This document shows positions 32,174 through 41,469 of a stretch of 64,000 bases of DNA, one piece after another. Source of the DNA: Lentzea sp. NBRC 105346. Lineage in GTDB: Bacteria; Actinomycetota; Actinomycetes; Mycobacteriales; Pseudonocardiaceae. Location: contig NZ_BSTQ01000005.1 of assembly GCF_030269605.1 (NCBI RefSeq), forward strand, positions 338,192-402,191, written 5' to 3'. The stretch's first letter is position 1; each line of letters starts with the position of its first letter. Both the position numbers and the translations under genes were made by a program. The notes under the pieces were generated by a model. The model did not search any database. It saw only the letters and a list, made by a program, of their open reading frames with translations, and had not been told where the DNA came from.

Positions 32174-33014
32174 CCCTTCCCGGCTTCCGACCGGTGGCCG
32201 CCAGCTCGATAGCGGTCATGGCTTCGGGGGTGAGGCTGATCTGCTCGGCCGCCAGGTTCTCGCGGAGACGTGTGCTGGAACTGGTGCCAGGGATCGGGAC
32301 CATCACGGGCGAGCGGTGCAACAGCCAGGCGAGCGCGAGCTGTGCCGGTGTTGCGCCGTAGTCCTGAGCAATCTGCCCCAGGGCATCGGAAGTCGCCAGC
32401 GCTCCGGCCGCGAGAGGCGCGTACGGCACGAAGGGGATGCCAGCCATCTCGCAGTGCCGAAGCACGTCTTCCGATGCCCTGTTGGTGACGTTGTACTTGT
32501 TCTGGACGGCCGCGACGTCTACCAGCTCGCTGGCCGTGCGGAGCTGTTCCAAGGTCACCTTGGAAAGCCCGATATTGCCGATCTTTCCTTCGGCCTGCAT
32601 GTCCCGCAGCACGGCGAGCTGGTCTTCCAAGGGAACGGCAGGGTCGATGCGGTGCAGGTAGTACAGCTCGATCCGTTCAACCTGGAGCCGCCTGAGACTC
32701 ATCTCGACGCACTGGCGCAGGTACTCCGGCCGCCCACACGGCGCCCACTGGTTTGGGCCTTGGCGAGTGAGACCGCCCTTGGTGGCGATGACCAAGCCCT
32801 CGGGGTAGGGAAGCAACGCCTTGCGGATGTACTTCTCCGCAGTGAACGGGCCGTAGGCGTCGGCGGTGTCGATGTGGGCCACGCCCGCGTCCACGACATC
32901 GCGGAGTACCTGCATGACCCGTTCCGGGTCGTCCGGCGCAGCCCAGTGGCCAGGGCCGGTGAGCTGCATGGAGCCGAAGCCGATGCGCCTGGCGCTAGAA
33001 AAGAGCATTCTCAT
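32157..33014 (-). CDS. aldo/keto reductase
   Basis: 285-residue NADPH-dependent AKR. Visible: RRIGFGSMQLTG at the first strand, HIDTADAYG with catalytic Asp and Tyr (about 53-61), ATKGGLTR (Lys), YYLHRIDP (His), QNKYNVTNR and the C-terminal NADP site VPIPGTSSSTRLREN. Starts at 33014 (a second ATG two codons later is possible). It overlaps both neighbours, implying coordinated expression with the radical SAM and kinase genes. Confidence 0.88.
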   Translation of the reverse strand: MRMLFSSARRIGFGSMQLTGPGHWAAPDDPERVMQVLRDVVDAGVAHIDTADAYGPFTAEKYIRKALLPYPEGLVIATKGGLTRQGPNQWAPCGRPEYLRQCVEMSLRRLQVERIELYYLHRIDPAVPLEDQLAVLRDMQAEGKIGNIGLSKVTLEQLRTASELVDVAAVQNKYNVTNRASEDVLRHCEMAGIPFVPYAPLAAGALATSDALGQIAQDYGATPAQLALAWLLHRSPVMVPIPGTSSSTRLRENLAAEQISLTPEAMTAIELAATGRKPGRGEDEP

Positions 33015-33570
33015 CGCCCTTCTCGGGAGGCTGGCCGCGCAGTTCTTCCAGGCTTGCGGCCTTGGTGGCGAGCAGCACGAACAACCGGGCGGCAACCAGC
33101 GCGTCATACGTCGCACGGTGCGGGCTGAGGTCGTCTGGCAGCCCCTCGGCCAGGCTGTACGCCTCGACCAAGTTGCCGAGCCGGTAGCTGTCGAGGCCCG
33201 GCACGAGCCGCCGCGCCAGCTTCAGCGTGTCGAACACCTCCGGCGACTCCCAGCCGGGGAGCTTGCGGGTCAGAACGCCGAGGTCGACGTGGGCGTTGTG
33301 CGCCACGAGGGCGTCAGCGTCCAGGGCGGCCAGCACGTTGCCGGTGATGGCGTCGAACGACGGGCAGTCGGCCACGTCCTTGTTGGTCAGGCCGTGGATG
33401 CGGGTGGCGAAGTGCTTGATCGGGGCGTCCGGCTTCACCAGCCAGCTCAGCGGCTCCCCGATGACTCCGTTGATTACGGGCACGGCGGCCAGCTCCACCA
33501 GGTCGGGCGGCTGCTGGCCGTTGCCCTCGACGTCCACGATCACGAAGTTCAGGCTCGTCCAGTCAGTCAT
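32995..33570 (-). CDS. DEDDh 3'-5' exonuclease (DnaQ-like)
   Basis: 191 residues. Exo I FVIVDVEGNG (D and E, about 9-18), Exo II NAHVDLGVL (about 93-101, with HN before it), and Exo III HRATYDALVAARL (H and D, about 153-165). A stand-alone proofreading-type exonuclease for DNA or RNA. The ATG overlaps the end of the radical SAM gene by eight bases. An upstream open extension is antisense-phase and not coding. Confidence 0.86.
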   Translation of the reverse strand: MTDWTSLNFVIVDVEGNGQQPPDLVELAAVPVINGVIGEPLSWLVKPDAPIKHFATRIHGLTNKDVADCPSFDAITGNVLAALDADALVAHNAHVDLGVLTRKLPGWESPEVFDTLKLARRLVPGLDSYRLGNLVEAYSLAEGLPDDLSPHRATYDALVAARLFVLLATKAASLEELRGQPPEKGDENALF

Positions 33571-34720
33571 CTTGCTTCTCGCCCTTCCAGCCGATCTCGG
33601 CACGGCCGTGCCGACGTTCACGGTGCGGGTGGCGCACGTCGTGAACCTGGAAGCCGAGGGCGTGTTGCAGGTAGTAGCGCGGTTGCTCGGTCTCCAGGCC
33701 GGACACCACGGCCGCCCGCTCGGTGATGTCCACGACCACAAGACCACGAGCCTCGGGCAAGCGTCCCGCGACCTCCCGCAACCGCTCGGGTGACGGTTGC
33801 GTGTGCGCGTTCCGGCAGAGTTCGAGCTGACTCAGCGGACAGATGTCGCACAGCTCCGGGATGCCGATGTGGCCGTTGTAGTCCGGCAGGCCGTGCGCGT
33901 ACGCGACCGCACAGCTCGTCTTGCGGAACAGCGGCGTGGCGGCGTCGAACGTGGCGAGGACCCGCTGTTCCAGCGTCTCGGGCACGATCTTTCGCCGGGC
34001 GGTGTCCTCGTACGGCTCGGGCAGGCCGTTGGCCTTGTAGTAGTCCGCGATCTCATCCCGGTAGAACAGGCCGGTGAACACCGTGGCGTCGGCGTGCTGG
34101 GCGAGCTGGAAGGCCGCGTCCAGGTGCTCCGGCGTGTCGTTGAGGCCAGGCACCAACGGACGCCAGTAGAGGACTGTGCGGTACCGGCGCCCCGCCGGCG
34201 CGCTCATGAGCTTCAGCGACTCGGCCGCCACGGACGAGGGGTAGGGCTCGATGTCCTTATTGTCGATGCCGCTGTACGTGAACAGCAGCGTCAGCTTGAT
34301 GTGCTTCAGCTGATTCAGCCGCTCGATGTCCTCGGGCTTCATCTGGTGGCGCGTGATGACGAGGACGTGGTTCGTCAGCTCGCGCTCGTCCAGGTCCTCG
34401 AGTACGGCGAGGGTGTGAGGCCGGACGACTGGCAGGAACGGGTCTGTAGCCCGGTTGAACACCTGCACCGGGGTCACGTGCGGCTGGAAGTACCGGTGAG
34501 TCACCAGCTCCTCAACAGCCTGAGCGTCGGACATGAGCGCCCGCGGTACGCGCTGATCCCACAGGCCGTAGGTGTGCCGGATGCAGTACGCGCAGTCCAG
34601 CGGACAGCCCTGGATGTGGTTCAGGCTGAGGCCGCTCTTGCGGTACTCCACGACTTCGCGGGCACGCTCGGGCAGCTTGTCGATCTGGTCCCTGCTGAGC
34701 AGGGCAACGCGGCTCACCAC
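33563..34720 (-). CDS. radical SAM protein with C-terminal cysteine cluster
   Basis: 385 residues. [4Fe-4S]-SAM motif CPLDCAYC (C-x3-C-x2-C, about 39-46) in LNHIQGCPLDCAYCIRHTYG; then FNRATDPFLP, LVITRH and YWRPLVPGLNDTPE typical of the SPASM-less, SplB-like radical SAM barrel. A second cluster ELCDICPLSQLELC near residue 300 could hold another Fe-S centre or zinc. First gene of the eight-gene operon. Nucleic-acid or nucleotide substrate is suggested by the exonuclease and kinase partners, but this is inference. Confidence 0.85.
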   Translation of the reverse strand: MVSRVALLSRDQIDKLPERAREVVEYRKSGLSLNHIQGCPLDCAYCIRHTYGLWDQRVPRALMSDAQAVEELVTHRYFQPHVTPVQVFNRATDPFLPVVRPHTLAVLEDLDERELTNHVLVITRHQMKPEDIERLNQLKHIKLTLLFTYSGIDNKDIEPYPSSVAAESLKLMSAPAGRRYRTVLYWRPLVPGLNDTPEHLDAAFQLAQHADATVFTGLFYRDEIADYYKANGLPEPYEDTARRKIVPETLEQRVLATFDAATPLFRKTSCAVAYAHGLPDYNGHIGIPELCDICPLSQLELCRNAHTQPSPERLREVAGRLPEARGLVVVDITERAAVVSGLETEQPRYYLQHALGFQVHDVRHPHRERRHGRAEIGWKGEKQDD

Positions 34721-34932
34721 TGGCTACTCCCAGTCCCTGGAGGACGGACGCCGTTCGGCGTCCCTACCGGCAGAGTAGGAAGGAAAGGCCGTGGTGAATA
34801 GAAAGTTTCTAGGTATTTCTCGAAACGCCACGAAGGGGTTAGAGGGTGGGAAATTGGCAGCACAATCCGAGGCTCGCTCCCTGGGCGGCAGAGGTCACCG
34901 CGCCAGTGGGGCGTCCGAACTCGAACCTCCAG
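34721..34932. promoter_or_regulatory. intergenic region upstream of the radical SAM operon
   Basis: About 210 bases between the radical SAM start and the stop of the large ATPase gene. The segment 34790-34860 is AT-richer and should carry the operon promoter. No gene seen. Confidence 0.35.
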
Positions 34933-37900
34933 TCAGGTCAGATCGCGTTCCGTCCTCTTTTGTGTACCTACACGCATCATCATGCTCGACGTAAGCCGAG
35001 CGTTGGTGGTTGCCTCCACATACGGGTGCTTGCCGTCGTGATCGTCGCTAAGTTCCATTCGTTCGAACCAGTGCAATACGATGAGCTCAAGCTTGTTTGC
35101 TTCGAGAAACTCCCGGAGAAAAGTCTCTTTTACTAGAAGCGCCCGGCTGTCGTCTCCCTCTTCCTCGTAGTAGGTAAAGACAGGGGTGCCGTCGGCGGCG
35201 AGCCAGCTCGGCCCGCGCATGTCGAAGGTCAATCTTGCGGCCTGCTGAATGAACGTTGAGGGCAAGACCGTGCGCGCGGTTTCGCCAATCGAGCAATCGA
35301 GGATGTTACCTTCCCACGCGTACTGCTCTACAGTAGGTACAACCTGAAAAGACTTGCCTCCGACGTCTACCCTCTGAAGCTTGTCGTGCCGGTGGTAACA
35401 AGCAGGGCCAATACGGCCGACTTCGCCTACGTAACAACAATCGGTATGGCCGTGCGAGTCTATGAGATCGCGAATCTCGTGGCGAGGCTCGTCCGGTAGA
35501 GCGGCCAGAAATTTCTTAGAGCTGCCAGCTGTGACAAGTATGGTGTCGATAGCACTACGCTCCTGAAGGCCGCGCCAACCCTTGTGGGCCTGCGGGTCGA
35601 CCTTCTTTACAAAGCTTTCGAGGACAACCCATTTGATGCCATGCCGATCACGCACAAAGCTGGAGTTAGTGACAGTTGGTTCAGATGCAGTATCAGCAAG
35701 AAATCGCTTAACATCTCCCTGGTATCGGCTGAAGTTGAGAGGCGCTGGCGGCCACTCTTCAAGCTGAACTAGCGACGGCTCCCAGGCTGCCACGCCATCA
35801 CCATCGTTCTCACTAAAAGCTCGAAAGTCAATCGGAGGAAGGCTGGGGTCAATCTCCCGTTCGCCAATTATCTGATGCAATCCCTCGTACGGCTCACTGT
35901 CGCCAAAGCGACGGGAAGCCTGGTAGTTGTCTGCTACGCGGGCCAGTAGTTCATGATAGGCCATCCATTGGTACTTCTTTCCCCATCGCTCAGCCTTATG
36001 TCCCTCCCGTCCGCGACCTTGTCCGATTGTGCGATCCTGGCGTCCGAAGAGCTTAGGTGTCCAACCAAGACTGAGTGTCCGCCGGAAGACCCAACGCCGG
36101 GCACTGTTAGCTGGGTACTCGTCGTTGATTGGCTTCGGGTATACAAAGACAGCGTCAAATAGCTCGCGCTGCTTGTCGCTCAATGGGTCGTCTTCATGTT
36201 CTATGAGAAATCGGAGCGGACTCATCGCAAGTGGATCGGGATTTTCGAGCCAGCTGGCAAGGCTTTCCCTCTGTTCGTTGCTCAGGGAAGCGACAAACTT
36301 CTCCCACCGGCTCTTAATGAATCGGGGCTTGCGGTCCTGGCGCTCAGGGTATTCCTGTCCAATGCGATAGCGCGAAAATTGGTGAAGTCCTGACTCAACG
36401 ACGTAGCGGCCGAAGTCACCCATGCTCAGCAAAGAAGAACTGATGGATGAATAGCTTTCGTCATCTGGTTGATCCTTACGCCAGCCGTATTTATCCTTAA
36501 TTGTTGCCTCGGTTGGCGGCGCGCCAGGCGGCTTCAGGCCGTAAGGACGCTGAGTCGAGTTCAAGGCAGAGTCGGGCAGTAGTTGGTGAGCGACTGCCCA
36601 TCGAACGATCCCCCGCGCAGCATCCAACAGTAGTTCGTCTGCTCGGACAGGACGAGCAAAGACTCGCGCACGTACAGCTTCGGCAAGCGCTTTTGCTTGG
36701 TCAGCCTGTGCTGGTGTGCTGCGGAGGAGTGAGCCGTAGGCGATGGCGACTATTCTTTGCACTACATAGGGGTCATCGACGGTCCAGAAGCGCTCAACGA
36801 GAGCGCGCATGACGTCGAGATGACCACGCAGCAGCTGCACGAGCGCCTTCGTAACCCAGTCGCGCATGAAGCGGTTGGGGGAAGACAAGAGCCAGCACAG
36901 GGGGATACAGGCCAGCTCGATCACTTTGGCGTCGTAAGCCGGGTATGGGCCGGCCGCCGCCCAGCGGGCAAGACGGGCTGCGGGACTGAATGCCTCAAAC
37001 AACTCGTGATACGTGGCGAATCCGAAATCACTATCCCGCCGCGGCATACGTTGCCTGAGAAGGTAGCGGTGCAACCCGTCGCCGTTGAGGCGATTGCCCG
37101 GTTGCGGCGCCAGCGTGAACAGCACCCGGTAGAACTCATCACGGGACATGTAGGGCTGCGCTTCGTTCAGGAGATCGATGGTGCGCTGAGAGATCGCTTG
37201 CGAGTCGCGGTAGGGCAACGTCTCCACGAGCGAGCGGTAGAGCTGACGAGCGCGATGATGTCGGTCCCAAGCAGCTCCGGCTTCCCGCTGCTTCGGCTCG
37301 GCACTCAGCTTGATTCCTAGAAGATCCGGCACCTCAATGCCGTGAACCTCGGGAAACAAGATGGTAGCTGCCTCATTGATGCCCCAACTACATTCTTCGA
37401 TCAACCACGACTTGACCGCAGGATCGTTGAGCGGGTCATCGGACAATGACAGACGGCGCTTCAGGAGCAGGAAGTCCGCGAATGCCTGGAATACGATTCG
37501 GACGCCTTCGTCAAAGTTGCCGCTGCCGAGGTAAAGACGTTCGCGAGTGAGGACTCCTTCTTCCTGGAGTAGACCTAGAATCCTCGTCGTGTCGACAGCC
37601 GCATCGCCCAGTGACGCGCGAGCGACCGCTTCGGCCGCGCCGGTGCTCATACTCTCGCGGCCGAGTTGGGACAGTTCGTCAAGCAAACCATCAAGTACGC
37701 GGCCCACCTGCGACTTCGCCGCGTTAAGCTCATAGCCGGAACTTGCGGTCGGCCGGAAACGCCTGGCGACCGTAGCGATCTTGGCCGCAAGGTAACGCTC
37801 AAAGATGGCGACTCGTCCTTGATGGCCGTCCGGGATCGGTCCGGTCTCAGCTTGTGACAGGCTCTCGCAGTACAGCCGCAGGAACAGCGGAAGTGTGAAC

Positions 37901-39450
37901 TCGGGAGTCAGCAATGGAATCTTGGGTGCTTCAAGCTTGTAGTGGGCGAAATAACGCTGCGTCGCTTCGACTTCCCGCTCGGCAAATCCTGGATGCGCCC
38001 GACGGATATAGTGAGCGCCTTCTGCACCTTCCAGAACAAGGTCCTGGTATGTATCACGACAAGAGACGGCAAGCGCGACGTGTGGGTACGGTGCAATGGC
38101 AGCCCTGAGTGCTGGAAGATGAACACGCCAGAAGTCAGGTGGTGTCGTCTCATTGAGCGCATCAACGAAGATAATGAACCGACTTCCGCGCATCGAAGCG
38201 GCCTCGCCTGCCGCATCCATCGCGCGCAGCAAGACATCCGCTCCGACCGTCTCCAAACCAAGCTGGTCTGCGATGCTCGCCCAAAGGTTGCCCTGACCGA
38301 ACTGTGCACCTGCGAGAAACACCGCCGGGCGCCCACTATCCAGAGCTCGCCGCGTGGCGTCCAGCAGTAGATGTGTCTTCCCAGAGCCAGCCTGGCCCGT
38401 AAGGAAGTATGCACGCCGCCGGAATGAGCGACCCACTGAGGATTCAAGCCAGGAGATCAACTCGTCCATTGCGGAGGCCAGACTGCGCACACCGTAGCTA
38501 CTAGTCCGCTCCGACGGCTTATTAGCCCTCTTCGGATCATCTTTGGGCAGCTCCCGCCAAGCCGCTTCAAGTTTGCGCTCATACTCCTCGGCGGCATAGA
38601 TCGCGTTTTGACATGCCTCCACGTCAGCAAGCAGGGGATCAAGCGCCGTTTGCGGATCGCCCGCTTGCAGCGCGAGTGCTCCCGCCTTAATGCTCAGTGC
38701 TTTGGCCGCCTCGGAGATGGCCTGGTACAGCAGTGCGGCCGTTTCATCCTCGTCTATTGTCCACACTCGCACGTCAGCTATGGCCGAGATGACTTCGCGG
38801 AGACGGCGATCGAAGGCGACACAAACCGACTGATCAAAACCAAGCGCCAGAAAGTCCTCTTGGATAGGAACATCGACCTGTAGATCGGGCCGATACTTCT
38901 CACTGGCCGCATCGGCTTGTTGTTTGTAACGATTTACAAGCCAGTCATTCCCAAAGACGAGGTCGCCCCACCAAAACCAACGTCGGCCGTTGTGTTCCGG
39001 TTTGGCCAGTTCGTCCAGCAGATCGCTTTCCTGTACTAGTTCAAACTCAATCTTGTCAGCACCTGGGATGGTCTGCTGCCAAGTCTTAATCTTGTCTTCG
39101 TATTTCTGTCGCTGGGACTTTCGCTCGCCACCACTCGTGCCGGTTGCAAGGTTCCAGGAGATCGTGAAGGTCAGCTTCCGCAGACCGGGACGCTCGTTGG
39201 CGACCCGCTTGACCGAATCGGTCATGGCAGTCAAGAGTGCATCGATGCCCTCGACATGCTTGGCCTGCCAGCCCCACTCAGTGCCGTCAGGCAATGAGGC
39301 ATACCATTCCACCCCACCATCAGGGTTGCCAGTTCGGATTGCCTGAGTGCCTGCTGGCCCTTGATTCTTGAGCAACTGAAACGACAGTTCTTCGAACGCT
39401 CGGCTTTGTTCGCCGTTCCAGGTGCGCAGTGTCTTGAAGCTGAAGCTCAA
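34933..39450 (-). CDS. nuclease-STAND ATPase, candidate anti-phage protein
   Basis: 1505 residues. N-terminal Mrr/PD-(D/E)xK-like domain: FEELSFQLLKNQGP, then NPDGGVEWYA and WGWQAKHVEG supply the D-E-QxK pattern (about residues 42-66). A helical linker leads to a STAND/AAA NTPase with Walker A GQAGSGKT (about 352-359) and Walker B RFIIFVDALNET (about 424-435), and an arginine sensor CRDTY. The remaining ~1000 residues are helical repeats with a beta-rich C-terminus, the usual sensor part of Avs-like proteins. I chose the TTG at 39450 because GGGAGGA lies five bases upstream; the in-frame ATG nine codons earlier has none. Likely aborts infection by DNA cleavage after sensing a phage protein (family inference). 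Lower GC than the backbone. Confidence 0.8.
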   Translation of the reverse strand: MSFSFKTLRTWNGEQSRAFEELSFQLLKNQGPAGTQAIRTGNPDGGVEWYASLPDGTEWGWQAKHVEGIDALLTAMTDSVKRVANERPGLRKLTFTISWNLATGTSGGERKSQRQKYEDKIKTWQQTIPGADKIEFELVQESDLLDELAKPEHNGRRWFWWGDLVFGNDWLVNRYKQQADAASEKYRPDLQVDVPIQEDFLALGFDQSVCVAFDRRLREVISAIADVRVWTIDEDETAALLYQAISEAAKALSIKAGALALQAGDPQTALDPLLADVEACQNAIYAAEEYERKLEAAWRELPKDDPKRANKPSERTSSYGVRSLASAMDELISWLESSVGRSFRRRAYFLTGQAGSGKTHLLLDATRRALDSGRPAVFLAGAQFGQGNLWASIADQLGLETVGADVLLRAMDAAGEAASMRGSRFIIFVDALNETTPPDFWRVHLPALRAAIAPYPHVALAVSCRDTYQDLVLEGAEGAHYIRRAHPGFAEREVEATQRYFAHYKLEAPKIPLLTPEFTLPLFLRLYCESLSQAETGPIPDGHQGRVAIFERYLAAKIATVARRFRPTASSGYELNAAKSQVGRVLDGLLDELSQLGRESMSTGAAEAVARASLGDAAVDTTRILGLLQEEGVLTRERLYLGSGNFDEGVRIVFQAFADFLLLKRRLSLSDDPLNDPAVKSWLIEECSWGINEAATILFPEVHGIEVPDLLGIKLSAEPKQREAGAAWDRHHRARQLYRSLVETLPYRDSQAISQRTIDLLNEAQPYMSRDEFYRVLFTLAPQPGNRLNGDGLHRYLLRQRMPRRDSDFGFATYHELFEAFSPAARLARWAAAGPYPAYDAKVIELACIPLCWLLSSPNRFMRDWVTKALVQLLRGHLDVMRALVERFWTVDDPYVVQRIVAIAYGSLLRSTPAQADQAKALAEAVRARVFARPVRADELLLDAARGIVRWAVAHQLLPDSALNSTQRPYGLKPPGAPPTEATIKDKYGWRKDQPDDESYSSISSSLLSMGDFGRYVVESGLHQFSRYRIGQEYPERQDRKPRFIKSRWEKFVASLSNEQRESLASWLENPDPLAMSPLRFLIEHEDDPLSDKQRELFDAVFVYPKPINDEYPANSARRWVFRRTLSLGWTPKLFGRQDRTIGQGRGREGHKAERWGKKYQWMAYHELLARVADNYQASRRFGDSEPYEGLHQIIGEREIDPSLPPIDFRAFSENDGDGVAAWEPSLVQLEEWPPAPLNFSRYQGDVKRFLADTASEPTVTNSSFVRDRHGIKWVVLESFVKKVDPQAHKGWRGLQERSAIDTILVTAGSSKKFLAALPDEPRHEIRDLIDSHGHTDCCYVGEVGRIGPACYHRHDKLQRVDVGGKSFQVVPTVEQYAWEGNILDCSIGETARTVLPSTFIQQAARLTFDMRGPSWLAADGTPVFTYYEEEGDDSRALLVKETFLREFLEANKLELIVLHWFERMELSDDHDGKHPYVEATTNARLTSSMMMRVGTQKRTERDLT

Positions 39451-39532
39451 CGATTCCTCCCGCCCGCAGACGGGCAATCATCCGCTAGTATTTTGTACTA
39501 TTCTACAAGAGTTGGCAGTCTGTTGCGAGTCT

Positions 39533-40447
39533 CTAGTCCGGGGATAATTCTTCCGGCGCAAAGCCTTCTATGACTCGATTAATGATTGCTCGTGCGCTGC
39601 GACCGTAGTTGGCGACACCGGCCAGGCTGTCGAAGATGCCGCCGTACAGCGAGATCTCCTGAGGTTGGGCAAGGTTCAGCTCGGCCGAGAAGGTCTCGAC
39701 CATCACGCGGTCGTTGTCGAGCAACCAGAAGCCGTGAGCGGGCGCCACAACGTACGCCGTCTCGAACCCGATGATGCCGAGCTTCACGTTCGGCAGCGCC
39801 GACAGCGACATGAGGCGGTCGAGCTGACCCAACATGATCTCTGGCGGGCACAGCCGGTACCGGAGCGCGGCTTCGGTTAGCACGAAGTGGAAGCGCTTGT
39901 CAGCCCGGTACAGGATGTCTTGGCGCTGCACCCGCGCGGCAACAGCTTCGTCAATGTCATTGCGCACCTTGAACACGGTGATGCTCTGCGCGAAGCGGTA
40001 GCGGGCGTACTCGGCGGTCTGGAGCAGGCCGGGAATGAAGGTCGACTCGAACGCCCGGAACAGCCTCGTCTTGGCGTTGATATCCGCAACCTCTTGTTGG
40101 TGCGGCTTGAGGCCGACGCGCAGCTGGCGTTGCCACTCGGCGTGTTGGACTTCGAGGGTGTGGAGCGAAGCGAGCAGTGCCTCAGTCTCGCCCTCGCTAC
40201 TGGTCGCTCGCGTCCAGTCCTGGATGTCGTCGTCGGTCGGTGTCTGCTTGCCGTTCTCCAGCTTGCTGACCTTGGAAGGCGGCCACGACAAGGACTCCGC
40301 GAGTGCCCGCCCGCTCAGTCCAGCGGCGGTGCGGAGCTCGCGGAGTCGCTTGCCGAGCGCATCACGAGCTTCGTGAACGCTGGTGATGCCGGTCGTTCGC
40401 TTCGGTGGCAAAGTCGTCCCGTCGTACGGCGCGGTGCCAAGCCGCAT
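39533..40447 (-). CDS. XRE regulator with DUF5753 (Scr1-type antitoxin-like)
   Basis: 304 residues. N-terminal HTH (LGKRLRELRTAAGLSGRAL, then SWPPSKVSKLENG) and a DUF5753 domain (IPGLLQTAEYARYRF, LTEAALRYRLCPPEIMLGQL, FWLLDNDRVMVETFSAEL). This is a large actinobacterial family, usually paired with DUF397 or DUF6879 genes and suggested to be toxin-antitoxin-like. The start is uncertain: ATG 40447 overlaps the upstream gene by 86 bases; a TTG at 40411 would give 292 residues. Confidence 0.82.
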   Translation of the reverse strand: MRLGTAPYDGTTLPPKRTTGITSVHEARDALGKRLRELRTAAGLSGRALAESLSWPPSKVSKLENGKQTPTDDDIQDWTRATSSEGETEALLASLHTLEVQHAEWQRQLRVGLKPHQQEVADINAKTRLFRAFESTFIPGLLQTAEYARYRFAQSITVFKVRNDIDEAVAARVQRQDILYRADKRFHFVLTEAALRYRLCPPEIMLGQLDRLMSLSALPNVKLGIIGFETAYVVAPAHGFWLLDNDRVMVETFSAELNLAQPQEISLYGGIFDSLAGVANYGRSARAIINRVIEGFAPEELSPD

Positions 40448-40907
40448 CTCGCCAGTAGTTGTGCTGCACGATCTCGGCGGGGTCTTCGATGAGTTCGCCG
40501 CCCAGGAAGTTCTCATCGCTGTCGAAGTGCATCCGCACCAGCTTGCGCGAGTCGAACAACCAGTAGTCGTAGTCCGGCAGGCCGGCCGCGTCGTGACGCG
40601 CGAGGTAACGAGTGACCTCACCGACCCTGTTGGTGTAGCCCGAGCAGTAGATGCCGAAGCGGCTGTAGGTCGTGAGCGGCATGGTGACCACCCGGACGCG
40701 GGTGAACAGCCGCCCCTCCGCGGTGGCCTCCTCGATCATGTTCAGCCAGTTCTGAAACCAGTTCATGTCTACCGGCTCACCAGCGGTGAACTGTTCGAGC
40801 GCCCTGGCCTCGTTCGCGGACTTGTAGAGGTCGCGGGTCTCCAGCCGGAAGGCGGTGTGCTCGAAGCTGCGGAAGAGCTGGCCGAATTCGGGGCCGGGTT
40901 CGATCAT
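40362..40907 (-). CDS. DUF6879 family protein
   Basis: 181 residues with the family hallmarks FGQLFRSFEHTAFRLETRDLY (in parts) near the N-terminus, RVRVVTMPLTTYSRFGIY in the middle and DYDYWLFDSRKLVRMHF toward the end. Always found beside XRE/DUF5753 genes in actinobacteria; function unproven, possibly the effector partner. It starts five bases after the 78-aa gene. Confidence 0.8.
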   Translation of the reverse strand: MIEPGPEFGQLFRSFEHTAFRLETRDLYKSANEARALEQFTAGEPVDMNWFQNWLNMIEEATAEGRLFTRVRVVTMPLTTYSRFGIYCSGYTNRVGEVTRYLARHDAAGLPDYDYWLFDSRKLVRMHFDSDENFLGGELIEDPAEIVQHNYWRDAAWHRAVRRDDFATEANDRHHQRSRSS

Positions 40908-40912
40908 GCGGC

Positions 40913-41149
40913 TCAGCGCTGGCCCTCCTGCTCCAGGTAGCGGAGGGCGTACATCTTGAGCACGTCCTCCGGGATCTCGATCAGGGTCTCATGGTCGGGA
41001 ACCTCGCCCACGTCCGCGAGCACCTGCGCGTCGGTGACCTTCCAGCCCTGGGCGATGTACGTCACCCGGTCGGTGCGGTCAGTGGCGAACAGGGTCGGGG
41101 ACTGACCCTCCTGCGACTCCGGGTCCTTACCGAGGAACCTAGCGCGCAT
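40913..41149 (-). CDS. 78-residue conserved partner of DUF6879
   Basis: Begins MRARFLGKDPESQEGQSPTL and ends ALRYLEQEGQR, with VTYIAQGWKVTD in the centre. GGAGG lies five bases before the ATG at 41149. Small proteins of this type frequently precede DUF6879 and DUF5753 genes (recollection of the family context). Function unknown. Confidence 0.65.
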   Translation of the reverse strand: MRARFLGKDPESQEGQSPTLFATDRTDRVTYIAQGWKVTDAQVLADVGEVPDHETLIEIPEDVLKMYALRYLEQEGQR

Positions 41150-41469
41150 CGTTGCCTCCGTTGCGAGAAACTTGGCGAACCGTTCTCGACCATCGTGGTC
41201 CAGGGCGGCGCCCACGTCAACAGCGCAACGACAACCACAAACAATCTCATGCGCTTATTCGACTGCTTACAAAAGCGCGTATTGATTGCGTAGATAGCGG
41301 AAAGTCGTATGGCGCCAGAGGTGATTGTTAAATATTTCTCTTGATCTTTTTGGCAAATAATGTTTTATTAAATTCAAGTTGCGTAGTTCTTTTACGTGAT
41401 TTGCATTAAGGGATTTAGGCTACCGATCCCCTCTTTCGTTAGAGTAGCCAATTAGTGTCAGGAGAAGCG
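41150..41469. promoter_or_regulatory. AT-rich divergent intergenic region
   Basis: 320 bases, the most AT-rich stretch of the window from 41240 to 41450. TTGATC (41341-41346) and TTTATT (41364-41369) could form a -35/-10 pair with 17-base spacing for the plus-strand CHAP gene. Divergent promoters for the 78-aa gene are also expected here. No gene found. Confidence 0.35.

Noticed and set aside
33690..33712. GGACACCA, equal to the tRNA-Leu acceptor end
   Set aside because: It lies inside the radical SAM coding sequence without a preceding T arm.
34905..34932. T-loop-like GTTCGAGTTC on the minus strand as another tRNA remnant
   Set aside because: The flanking bases do not form a T stem and no acceptor or CCA follows.
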